The position numbers were made by a program, and so were the translations under genes. The notes below the pieces were generated by a model. That model was not told the DNA's origin, ran no database searches, and saw only the letters and a program-made list of their open reading frames with translations. This document shows, piece after piece, positions 22,931 to 33,810 of a stretch of DNA of 64,000 nt. Position 1 is the stretch's first letter, and each line of letters begins with the position of its first letter. The DNA comes from Eucommia ulmoides (lineage: Eukaryota > Streptophyta > Magnoliopsida > Garryales > Eucommiaceae): the NCBI GenBank assembly GCA_016647705.1, contig JAENRU010000170.1, positions 496,001 through 560,000 on the forward strand. The letters run 5' to 3'.

Positions 22931-23049
22931 AGGTTTATACCAAAGATCTCCCATATAGTTTTGCATTAAATCAGATATCTCCCTTGTAGTTTTACAAATC
23001 CCAGCCACCCCCCTTGACTTATTTTTTAGAGTTAAAAGACATAAATGTA
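22931..23049. mobile_element. Cut-off Mutator-like MITE, left arm only
   Basis: It follows TAAATGGTAT (22921-22930) and keeps the left TIR and about 30 further bases. It then joins cttgttcttattatctataa, a sequence that belongs beside the GGTGGGGG block (compare 20250). The identical junction recurs at 25757-25875, so one deletion was later duplicated. Confidence 0.8.
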
Positions 23050-24042
23050 CTTGTTCTTATTATCTATAAGATACTGCATTTTTAAAATTACTTGCAGATT
23101 ATTGTTTTGTTTTTTATTTTAGTAAAAAAGAAAGGTTAATTACACTTTACCCTCCGTGATTAGGCCGTGTTGCACTTTGTCTCCCTGTGATATTTTTTTT
23201 ACTACTTACTCTCTCTGTGCTTGTTGACTAAAGTGCATCGGTTAAAATTTAACAGAATGAAGGGCAATTATGTCATTTTACTTTGAAATTAACAGTAATT
23301 TTGTCATTTTGTTCTAACTAATTCAAGGAGACCGATTTGAGTGGGAATAAAAAAATATTTTTAAGTAGGCAAATATATTAGCTAAGTACAAATGCCTAAA
23401 TGAGTTGGAGTTGCTCTTAACAGTTTACAAATGAAAACTTGATTTTAAATCTATTAACCAAAAAATGCCTTTAAGTAATTATTATTCACATCAAATAATT
23501 ATTTTTATTAAAATTATAACAAAGATGGGTTATCAAGAATGTAGAGGAGGTTGGATAGGCAGTTGGTCAGATCTAGTATGGATCGTACATGGACAGTAGT
23601 TGGAGTCGGTGACTCTCCCAGGGTCTAAAATTTAAAATCTTATGATTTCAAGTGGGATAATTCATTTGACTTATACAATGGTTTGAGTACTCTCAAATGA
23701 TAGATATTGGATATATAGAAATCTAATAAATAGTTTTTAACTTACCAATTTTTCTTTCCAAAAATAATATATATTTTTAATCATAATTTATTATTTTTGA
23801 AATAAAATGAGTGGAAGTCAATTCTTCACTCATTTCTTATTTCCGTGCGAAATCTGGCAAAGAAGGAAGACTTGTATGTCTCTTTTAGCACTCTAAAAAG
23901 TCTATATTTTTTGCTCAATTCTCAATGGTAGTGGAGTCCATAAATGAAATATAATTGTCATTGGATCACATCAAATAGTGGTCATAACATACCAAAGTGG
24001 AATATGCACAAGCTGGGGGACCATCTATGGCTTTAATAGTAT

Positions 24043-24740
24043 AAATTTATACCAAAGACCTCTCATATAGTTTTGCATTAAATCATATATCTCCCTTGTA
24101 GTTTTACAAATCCCAGTCACCCTCCTTGACTTATTTTTTAGTATTAAAAGACATAAATGTCCTTGTGTTATTTTAAAAAAATTATGTTTTTATTTTTATA
24201 AAAATTCATTAACACCCCATTATTTTTAAAATTATATTTTTTACCCTTAACTTTTTAAGTAGTTATATTTACCACCGCCACCCACCGCCAACGCCACACC
24301 ATCGCCGCCGCCTCCACCACCCATCGATGTCGCCGCCTTCCACCTCCACCACCCGCCGCTGCCGCCACTACCCACCACCGCCGCCACTGCTGAAGAGATA
24401 GAGAGGGAGTTGTGGTGGGGAGAGGGAGATTTTTTTCATTTTTTCAATAAAAGGGTTAAAAAAATATTTTTTTAGATGGGGATATTAGTGTAAAAAATGA
24501 AAGATGAAAATATACATATAGAAAAATTAAAGGGTTATTTATGTATTTTTAATTTTTAATTAACTAATCATTTTTAAATAGTTAGGGGTAAAATTATTAT
24601 TATAATAAATTTTTTTCTATAAGGGAGATAAATGGTAATTGACGAAAAAACGATAGGGGGGGCTGATTGAGATTTGCAAAACTACAGGGGAAGTACATGG
24701 TTTGGTGCAAAATTATAGGGGAAATCAATGACATATACCC
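24043..24740. mobile_element. Mutator-like MITE with long TIRs, copy 2
   Basis: Same ends as copy 1, flanked by TTAATAGTAT (24033-24042) and TAAATAGTAT (24741-24750). The CCG/CCA-rich core (24270-24400) is longer than in copy 1. Non-coding. Confidence 0.8.
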
Positions 24741-25756
24741 TAAATAGTATTTCTAGGGTTGAAATTATTAGAATGCATTTTTCTTTCGAGGATGCTATAT
24801 AAAATAGCATTTGTATCATTAACACTCTAATTTAAATAACGTTTTTTAATTTAAAAACCCTAATCAACATGGTGTTTTAACCCAAAAAAAGGGTTCACCA
24901 TCTGTTGCTTTTTTTTTTTTGGGAATGTTATTTGATATGTCATTTTGGTGAAAGACATACTTTGTCTGTTATTTAAAAAATACAAGTCACTCTCTTATCA
25001 TTTTGGTCAAACACCATTGAGATTTCTTATAGGTTAAAAATTAGTAATTTTTTAATGTAAAGATAATTTTATCTTTAATGATTTTAAAATAATTAAATTA
25101 TTAAAAATTAAAACACATAAATATCCCTTTAAGGTTTTTTTTTTTTTTTTTTTTGTTATATTTGTCTTCTTTTTGGATTTTTCATCTCTCTTTCCACTCT
25201 CTTTCTACAAAATTATTTTCAAATTACAAAAGTGATTGTGAAAGCTTGATTTTAAATCTACTAACCAAAAATTGCCTTTAAGTAATTATTATTCACATCA
25301 AATAATTCTTTTTATTAAAATTATAACATTTAAAAGTATTAGAAGTTCAAATTTAAAATCATATGATTTCAAGTAGGATAACTCATTTTATTTATACAAT
25401 GGTTTGAATACTCTCAAATAATAATATGGGATAAAAATCTAATAAATAGTTTTTAACTTATATTTTTTTTTCTTTCAAAAATAATATATATTTTTAATTA
25501 TAATTTATTATTTTTGAAACAAAATGAGTGGAAGTTAATTCTTCACTCATTTCTTATCTTCATGTAAAACCTGACAAAGAAGGAAGACTTGTATATCTCT
25601 TTTAGCACTCCAAAAACTCTAGGTTTTTGGCTCAATTCTCAATGGTGGTGGAGTCCATGAATGAAATATAACTATCATTTGATCACATCAAATAGTGGTC
25701 ATAGCATACCAAAGTGGAATATGCACAGGGGGGACCATCTATAGCTTAAATAGTAT

Positions 25757-25875
25757 GGGTTTATACCAAAGATCTCCCATATAGTTTTGCATTAAATCAG
25801 ATATCTCCCTTGTAGTTTTACAAATTCCAGCCACCCCCCTTGACTTATTTTTTAGTGTTAAAAGACATAAATGTA
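25757..25875. mobile_element. Cut-off Mutator-like MITE, second copy of the same break
   Basis: Left TIR after TAAATAGTAT (25747-25756). It is interrupted after agacataaatgta by cttgttcttattatc, exactly as at 22931-23049. Confidence 0.8.
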
Positions 25876-26864
25876 CTTGTTCTTATTATCTATAAGATAC
25901 TACATTTTTAAAATTACTTGCAGATTATTGTTTTCTTTTTTATTTTAGTTAAAAAGAAAGGTTAGTTACACTTTACCCCCTGTGATTAGACCGTGTTGCA
26001 CTTTGTCTTCCTGTGATATTTTCTTTACTATTTACTCTCTCTGTGCTTGTTAACTAAAGTGCATCGGTTAAAATTTAACAGAATAAAGGGCAATTATGTC
26101 ATTTTACTTTGAAATTAATAGTAATTTTGTCATTTTGTTCTAACTAATTCAAGGAGACCTATTTGAGTGGGAATGAAAATATATTTGTAGGCAAATATAT
26201 TAGCATAGTCCAAATGCCTAAATGGGTTGGAGTTGCTCTTAACAGTTTACAAATGAAAACTTGATTTTAAATCTATTAACCAAAAAATGCCTTTTAAGTA
26301 ATTATTATTCACATCAAATAATTCTTTTTATTAAAATTATAACAAAGATGGGTTGTCAAGAATGTAGTAGAGGTACGATGGGCAGTTGGACGGATCTAGT
26401 ATGGATCGTACATGTACAGTAGTTGGAGTCGGCATCTCTCCAGGGTCTCAAATTTAAAATCATATGATTTCAAGTGGGATAACTCATTTGATTTATATAA
26501 TGGTTTAAGTACTCTCAAATGATAGATATTGGATATATAAAAATCTAATAAATAGTTTTTAACTTACCTATTTTTCTTTCCAAAAATAATATATATTTTT
26601 AATCATAATTTATTATTTTTGAAATAAAATGAGTGGAAGCCAATTCTTCACTCATTTCTTATCTTCATGCAAAATCTGACAAAGAATGAAGACTTGTATG
26701 TCTCTTTTAGCACTCCAAAAAGTCTTGGTTTTTGGCTCAATTCTCAATGGTGGTGGAGTCCATAAATGAAATATAATTGTCATTTGATCACATCAAATAG
26801 TGGTCATAGCATACCAAAGTGGAATATGCATAGGCACGGGGACCATCTATGGCTTAAATAGTAT

Positions 26865-27594
26865 GGGTTTATACCAAAGACGTCCCATATAGTTTTGCAT
26901 TAAATCAGATATCTCCGTTGTAGTTTTACAAATCCCGGCCACCCCCCTTGACTTATTTTTTAGTGTTAAAAGACATAAATGTCCTTGTGTTATTTTAAAA
27001 AAATTATGTTTTTATTTTTATAAAAATTCATTAACACCCCATCATTTTTAAAATTATATTTTTTACCCTTAACTTTTTAAGTAGTTATATTTACCACCAC
27101 CACCCACCGCCACCGCCACCGCCGCCTCCACCACCCATCGATGCCACCACCCACCGTTGCCGCCTCCCACCTCCACCACACATCGATGCCACCCGCCGCT
27201 GCTGCCACCACTAGCCACCATCGTCGCCACTGCTGAAGAGAGAGAGGGGGTGGTGGTGGGGAGAGAGACGAGAGAGGGAGATATTTTTTTATTTTTTTAA
27301 TAAAAGGGTTAAAAGATATTTTTTTGGATGGGGATATTAGTGTAAAACATGAAAGATGAAAATATACATATAGAAAAATTAAAGGGTTATTTATGTATTT
27401 TTAATTTTTAATTAACTAATCATTTTTAAATAGTTAGGGGTAAAATTATTATTATTATAATAAATTTTTTATCTATAAGAGAGGTAAGTGGTAATTGACC
27501 AAAAACGATGGGGGGGCTTATTTGGATTTGCAAAACTACAGAGGAAGTATATGGTTTGGTGCAAAACTATAGGGGAAATAAATGACATATACCC
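26865..27594. mobile_element. Mutator-like MITE with long TIRs, copy 3
   Basis: A 730-bp element beginning GGGTTTATACC and ending ATATACCC, flanked by perfect 10-bp TAAATAGTAT at 26855-26864 and 27595-27604. The CCACCGCC-rich core is the longest of the three. The unfilled site, ggcttaaatagtatttctgg, is seen at 13504-13523 in the RLP-proximal copy. Confidence 0.85.
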
Positions 27595-28554
27595 TAAATA
27601 GTATTTCTAGAGTTGAAATTATTGGAATGCATTTTTCTTTTGAGGATGCTGTCTAAAATAGCATTTGTATCATTAACACTCTAATTTAAATAACGTTTTT
27701 TAGTTTAAAAACCCTAATCAACATGGTGTTTTAACCAAAAACAAAAAAATAGGTTCATCATCTGTTGCTTTTTTTTGGTATGTTATTTCATATGTCATTT
27801 TGGTGAAAGACACATTTTCTCTGTTATTTAAAAATTACAAGCCTCTCTTGTTTTGGTCAAACACCACTTAGATTCCTTATAGGTTGAAAATTAGTAATTT
27901 TTATCCTAACGATAATTTTATCTTTAATAATTTTAAAATTATTAAAAATTAAAACACATAAATATCCCTTTAAGTTTTTTTTATTTTTATTTTTTTTGTT
28001 ATATTTATCTCCTTTATTTGACACTAAGATCCCCATTAAAAAATATTTTTTTCGCCTGTTTATTTAAAAAAAAAAAAAAAAAAAAAGCACTCCTCTACTC
28101 CCACCTTGGCGGAACAACTCTCACACCCACCTCGCTAGAAAAATGGTGGGGGTGAGTTTTTCCAGCATGGTGGGGTGGATTTTTCCAGAGACTTGGGTGT
28201 GGGGGTTATTATTCCGGAGAAGTGGGGGTGGGGCGTTTTTTTCTTTAATTTGTTAAAAATAAATGGGTGAAAAAAAATATAAAATTAAAAAATAATTTTT
28301 AATGAATTTTTGAAAAACTAAAAGAACAAATATATATTAAATAAGAGAACGACGTTTATGTTTTTTAGAAAAAATTATCATAGGAAGGTAACTGGTATTT
28401 TCCAAATGATCACGGTAGTTTGTGATTTTGAAAAAAATGAAAGAGGTAAATGATAAATACCCTTTATTCTTATTATCTATAAGATATTACAATTTTTTTA
28501 AAATTATTTGCAGATTATTGTTTTCTTTATATTTTAGTAACAAAAAAGGGTTAA

Positions 28555-28938
28555 ATTACACTTTACCCCCTGTGATTAGGCCATGTTGCACTTTGTCCCC
28601 CTATGTTATTTTTTTCACTGCTTACTCCCTTTGTGCTTATAGACTAAAGTGCAATAATTAAAATTTAATAGAATGAAGGATAATTGTGTACTTTGAAACT
28701 AATGGTAATTTCGTCATTTTGTTCTAACTAATTTAATGAGACCTATTTGGGTGGGAGTGAAAATATATTTTTAAGTAGGCAAATATGTTAGCCTAGTCTA
28801 AATGCCTAAATGGGTTGGAGTTGCTCTTAACAGTTTAGAGAGGAGCTGAGAAAGGAACATAGAGAAGAGAAAGAGGGGGGGAGAGAGAGAATTTGTTAAT
28901 AGCTAGTTATATTTTTTGAGGTATTTGATACAATTTAA

Positions 28939-28973
<35 letters not shown>
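28555..28973. repeat. Last duplication flank and (AT)n tract
   Basis: An ACTTTACCCCCTGTG-type repeat arm (28555-28700) is followed by the repeat shared with 5265-5480 (28735-28940). An (AT)n microsatellite (28941-28970) then abuts the Helitron 3' end. Confidence 0.75.
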
Positions 28974-28974
<1 letters not shown>

Positions 28975-29929
28975 TAGTGTATAACCCGTGCCTAAAGGCA
29001 CGGGTGAGAAGTGTGCTTTATTCCAATGTGTTCTCTTACCAAAAGATACTTGAAATGATGTCCAAATATCATTACCAATAATTCAAAAAAAAAAATCTAA
29101 ATCACTACCAGTAATTAAAAAAAAACTACCTTCAATTTTAAAAAACTCACCTCGTATTGGTTGATCTATTCAATGAAGGGTGGTGTCAACTCGATCCAAT
29201 AAATTCTGTAACTGATAATAATTGAAAATCATAAGATCAAATGAAATACAATCACCAATGAAACTTCAATTCATAAGACAAAAAACTTCAGTTGAAATGG
29301 GATGTAAATTATAACAGTGATTAATCTGATGTCATGTTCATTACTACTGTCAAGTGTGAAATACTTGCATCTTTCCTTTTGCAGAGGAAATTCCTTAAAA
29401 GGTGTACCTAGAAACTACACTCATAAGATTTAAAAAATAGAAATAAAAATAGATTTTTTTTGCAAACTAAATCATTCAAACAAACCCTCACAAAATTAAA
29501 AATAAAAAATAAAAAATGAAACAAACACTATCAAATTAGTGAGAAGATTGAAATTAGGGTTGAACTTACCGAAATTAAAATTGAGGTCCCATCCTTCCGC
29601 TTTAGATAGTAACAACACCAATCCAATTCAGTTCAATGTTGATTTCTTATTAAAGATATAAACAATAAAAAAATAAAAAATAAAAATTAATCAAATAATT
29701 ACTTTTTATCAACTAAACTCAAAAAAACCAAAACTAACAATGTACATTTTCTATTAAAAAACATCACATATTAGGGTTAAGAGGACATGGATTCAAAAAG
29801 AATGAAAATCCACCAATAATAACACTTCATTAACCCCATCAACCTCATATGCTGAGATCAAAACAACTTTCGAGATAAAGTTCCATGCCTTCTAATATGG
29901 TTTAGGTTAGGTCTATCAGAAACATTTAC

Positions 29930-30093
29930 CTTGCTGATCTAAGGTATGTAAGAGTTGAATCCACTGCATGGGGTTGTCTGCAGTCCTTGAGAAAGAAAGA
30001 GAAGGCCCTCTGCCTACGGCATGCCAGATAAAAATGTCAAGGGAATCATTCGCCGCCTCTAATTTCATGGCATCAGTGGCTAGTAAAATGGAA
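29930..30093 (-). pseudogene. Exon-like captured gene fragment in the Helitron
   Basis: A minus-strand open segment (about 54 codons: ATDAMKLEAANDSLDIFIWH, then RTADNPMQWIQLLHTLDQQ) has non-repetitive, coding-like composition. It is bounded by an acceptor-like TTTGTGTAG and a donor-like CAAG/GTAAATG. Helitrons often carry host exons in this way. I do not recognise the parent gene. Confidence 0.4.
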
Positions 30094-30554
30094 CTACACA
30101 AATATCACAAATATCAAAATTAGCAGGCTTTAACATCTAATAACAGAAGAGAAGACAGATTTCCACCAACCGATAAATAAAATTACCACAACTATTTTAT
30201 AAAGTAATCGTGCACTCTCTACAATCTGCCCCTCCTCTCCTAAATAATCATCTAATAAATGAAAAATAAAAAGAATTTATATACATACCAAAAGCTCTAA
30301 ATTATATTCTTCCCAGGCAATCACATCATTCATAATGAAAGATGAGAGGGCATTAAAAAGCTCCAAAACCCCCAAAAAACCCAAAGTCTAAGAACATAAA
30401 CAGAAATTTGATAACCAAACAGAAACATTAAAAAAGTTGTTCTTGAGATTCAACATAAACAAAAATCTGGGAACCAAATGCTACCTGAGCAACTACATGA
30501 AACATATGGCATATAACCAAAACGACATCGTATATATGGTAGTCAAGAATGACA

Positions 30555-30800
30555 TATACCCAAAATGACATCGTATATATAATTATTAGCTCATTCTATG
30601 GCATTTTCTTTGAAAACATACCATAACTTAACATTGCTAACCAAAACGATGTCGTATATAGAATCGAAAGCTCATCAAATGGCCTTTTCTATGATAACAT
30701 ATTATGACTTAACATTGCTAACCAAAACGGCATGGTATATGTGATCATAAGCTCATTCAATGACATTTTCTGTGAACAGAAACAGAAACAGAAACAGGTA
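30555..30800. repeat. Tandem repeat, about 81 bp x 3, within the Helitron
   Basis: Units starting near 30559, 30641 and 30721 share ccaaaacgatgtcgtatata, agctcattcaatggcatttt and aacttaacattgctaac. An AACAGAAACAGAAAC stretch follows (30775-30830, again near 31010-31035). Confidence 0.8.
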
Positions 30801-31569
30801 ACAGAAACATAAATGGAAACAGAAACAGGGAAAAAACAGTTTAGTAGTGGAGAGGCCAAAATGAGCCGCAAGTGAAGCCCTTGTAACTGAAATCAAAACT
30901 GTTTGTAAAAACTGAAATTAAAACAACAATGAATTAATGCCACATAAAATCCTTTAATACAACAAAATATGTAAAAACAAATCATTGTTCAGAAGCAGGA
31001 ACAGGGACCAGAAACAGAAACGGAAACAGAAACAGGGAAAAAACAGTTACTAAAGAAATAAATCCATAAGCACTTTTACTACTCTTTAAAGAAATAAAAA
31101 AACACAGTTACTAACCAAAAAGTCTCCCCCACCCCCCACCCCCCTTCATTTTGTGCAAAAATCAAACAACTTGCAGATGATTTTTTAGTTTTATTAAACA
31201 CTTAGCCCTAAAGTTTTTCTATTCTGCCATTTTAAGTCCTTATTCTCCCTTTATATTGAAGAAAATGTTTATATTGGTTAACGATTCTTCTGCTACATCA
31301 TTCATAATGAAAGATGAGAGGACATTAAGAAAATATCAGTCAGTTGCCAAAAAAATAAATAAGAAAATCTCAGTGTACTCATCCCTTTAGATAAGAGATT
31401 TCACAAAACAGAAGAGATCAACACCATAATGTAAAACATCTATAAGTTTTAATAATAATGGGCCTGGAACAAAAATTGAAGAACGGTGGAAACGATGAAA
31501 CTCGAATAAGAAAATCTCCATGTACCACAATTTAAAATATCTCAGTGTACCCATCTCCCTCTGGATCTA

Positions 31570-31645
31570 TTCTCAGGCATCAGAAATTGAAGAACAGCAG
31601 CAGCAAAAATTGAAGAACAGCAGCAGCAAAAATTGAAGAACGGGC
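31570..31645. repeat. Tandem repeat, about 24 bp x 3
   Basis: aaattgaagaacagcagcag is repeated nearly exactly in tandem, within the 5' half of the Helitron. Confidence 0.8.
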
Positions 31646-33128
31646 CTGGAACAAAAAAAAAAAAAAAAACAGAAATAAGGGAACAAAAATACAAAAAACT
31701 GGAAATAGACACGGCGATGGCGCTAGATCGATGGCTATTGTTACTGCGGCGAGAAGGATTGAAACCTAATTGTTTATGCCATGGCTAGAATTTGAACAAA
31801 TCAGAAATTGAATCGAGACTCACCTTTTGGTCGCGAATGGTGGAAACGATGAAACTCGAATCGAAGCTCTCCTGTGCCGAGAAATTTTGTCCGACGGTAA
31901 TAGGAGGCCAAATCTGGACGACGATGGCGGCGGCGAAGCGAAGCATGACGGAGAGCGACGATGGTTGAGCCCTAATTGTTCATGCCATGGCTCAACCATC
32001 GTCGATGGAGGCAGAGGCTGGTGGTGGGGGGTGTCGCCTGGTCGTGCGGTGGTGAGATCGATTCAAGACAGCGATAGAGAGATGAGAAGCTGAGAGAGAG
32101 AGACGTGATGAAGGCGGCTGAAAACCCTAATTTGCATTTTATGGCTGAGTTATTTTTTATCTAACGGTTACTAATATCTAAAGACATCCAACGATCCTGA
32201 AAAGATGAAGAAAACATATCAGATCTACTAAGGCAATGGAGGATTTGTGAGGACGAAATCGAATCTATGAAGGTGATGGACGATTTGAGGGCTGTGATGC
32301 GATGGAGGAATTGAGAACTGCGACGGCCATGGAGGATTTGAGATCTGTTGGCTACGAGCCCGAGACAACGAACGAGAACTGCGATTCAACGATTACGACG
32401 GTGATGGTTGAGGAGGAAGAGCTGGATCTGGAAAGAAGGGCGATTATTACGACAGCGATGGTTGAGGAGGGAGAGTTGTTGCTTGCGGTTGGAATGAGGA
32501 GGGAGAGCTAGATCTGGTACAAAGGGCAAGAGGAGGTTCAGATCGCTCCTTGAGAGAGTAAGGCAAGAGGCGGCAGCAAAATTGCGAGGAATGAAGGACA
32601 TAGGGTTTGTTATTGTGTGTATATATATATAGATACTAGAGAATACCCCGTGCCTGAAGGTATAGGTGTTAAATTTTTTATTTAAATATATAACTAATTT
32701 AATATAAAAATAATGTTATTTTTAAATACACGTGATTTTTTCATCGTTAAGTTAATAGCTAATTTAATATTAAAAAAAATAATACAATTGATTAAGCAAA
32801 ATAAACAATACAACCGGAAAAAAAAAAAAGTATGCAATCAATACAGAAAATACTAAGTTAAAAATACAGATTTATATATAGATATCTATATACACACAAC
32901 CTGATTTCATTTTTAACAACCCAACCCAAAAACATATCTACAAAAAATTTCACAATCCTCAATCTATCAAATCACTTACTATTACTAACACCTATATGAA
33001 TTTTCTCTAATTCAACTATCAATCAATCCCATCACTACACTTTATTTTTCATAATGGTTTTCAAAATTTTTGAAAAAAAGATTTCCAAAACTTAACCAAA
33101 CGGGACATACGATACTAAATAAACTTAC

Positions 33129-33205
33129 TTTGGAGGATCCAAAAGAGTGGCCCTCAAGGCTTCACCGTATTCATTTGAGTAAGAACTTTCCTTTCTTCCA
33201 CTAAA
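33129..33205 (-). pseudogene. Exon-like captured gene fragment
   Basis: The minus-strand segment GRKESSYSNEYGEALRATLL, then DPPK, ends at a donor-like AAA/GTAAGT and is preceded by TTTAG. It is non-repetitive and coding-like, and lies in the older Helitron. The parent gene is not recognised. Confidence 0.35.
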
Positions 33206-33464
33206 TCCACAATCATTTTAAGCAACCATAGCCTTATGCCCCTGCAGATAGTGTGAACAGTAAATCCACCATTTTATATGAATTCCGCATCTGAAAACGC
33301 CAGTGAAGAGGTCCTCCAAATTTAGTAAACCTGTCTAAAATTATTTTTAATATTATAATGAGCCAAAAATTTAACGTGGGTTTCGTATCTGCATTTGAAA
33401 AGACACAATCGCAGGGAAAAAAAATCAGTCGAATAAATAGTTGAAATTTACCTCCATAAGCAAT

Positions 33465-33810
33465 TATTGAAGCTACAGTTGCAATTATTGTTTTCCAGAC
33501 CAACAGAATAAAATAATAGTTCAAGTATTAAAATGAAAATTAAGATTTAATTGTAGGGTGTCAAATGTAATTTAGAGTAAACAAATTATTAAATGTAAGG
33601 AATAGTTTTTCAAATCAGTTAATATTGAAGCTACAGTTGCAATTACTGTGTTCCAGACCAATTTCGATCGATTTGTTTAGGATAGAAATATAATAAAATA
33701 ATAGTTCAAGTATTAAAATGAAAATTAAGATTTAATTGTAGGGTGTCAAATGTAATTTAGAGTAAACAAATTACTAAATGTAGGGAATAGTTTTTCAAAT
33801 AAGTTAATAT
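33465..33810. repeat. Direct tandem duplication, about 160-185 bp x 2
   Basis: Copies begin attgaagctacagttgcaat at 33465 and 33623 and run to about 33622 and 33810. They differ by a few bases and one indel of about 30 bp (atttcgatcgatttgtttag and following is present only in the second). Confidence 0.85.

Larger units (their letters stand above)
12734..28700. repeat. Serial duplication of the RLP upstream region
   Basis: The sequence upstream of the RLP start (12734-13470) recurs, partial or mosaic, at about 15140-15770, 18050-18700, 20630-21220, 22310-22910, 23420-24020, 25160-25740 and 26240-26850. Shared marks are acaaatgaaa, tgcctttaagtaattatt, attcacatcaaataatt, aaaatgagtggaag, gacttgtatgtctctttt and tgatcacatcaaatagtgg. 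Spacings of about 2.8 kb (20630 to 23420 to 26240) and about 5.5 kb (15140 to 20630) indicate unequal tandem duplication. None of the copies keeps the LRR coding sequence. All are non-coding. Confidence 0.85.
28974..32633 (-). mobile_element. Non-autonomous Helitron (complete, 3.66 kb)
   Basis: On the minus strand it begins TCTATATATATATACACAC at 32633 and ends CTAG at 28974. Ten bases before the end is a perfect hairpin, CCCGTGCC-TTTA-GGCACGGG (28984-29005). The host base before the 5' TC is A and the base after CTAG is T, the canonical Helitron target. There is no target duplication and no inverted repeat. I see no Rep/helicase domain, so movement would need enzymes supplied elsewhere. The interior is AT-rich with short tandem repeats, one exon-like piece (29930-30093) and a GC-rich 5' region (31820-32580) with only biased frames. 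Confidence 0.85.

Noticed and set aside
31827..32601. Open frames in the GC-rich Helitron 5' region
   Set aside because: Frames on both strands overlap, composition is Arg/Gly/Glu-biased, and similar sequence is partly repeated at 31480; no gene family was recognised.
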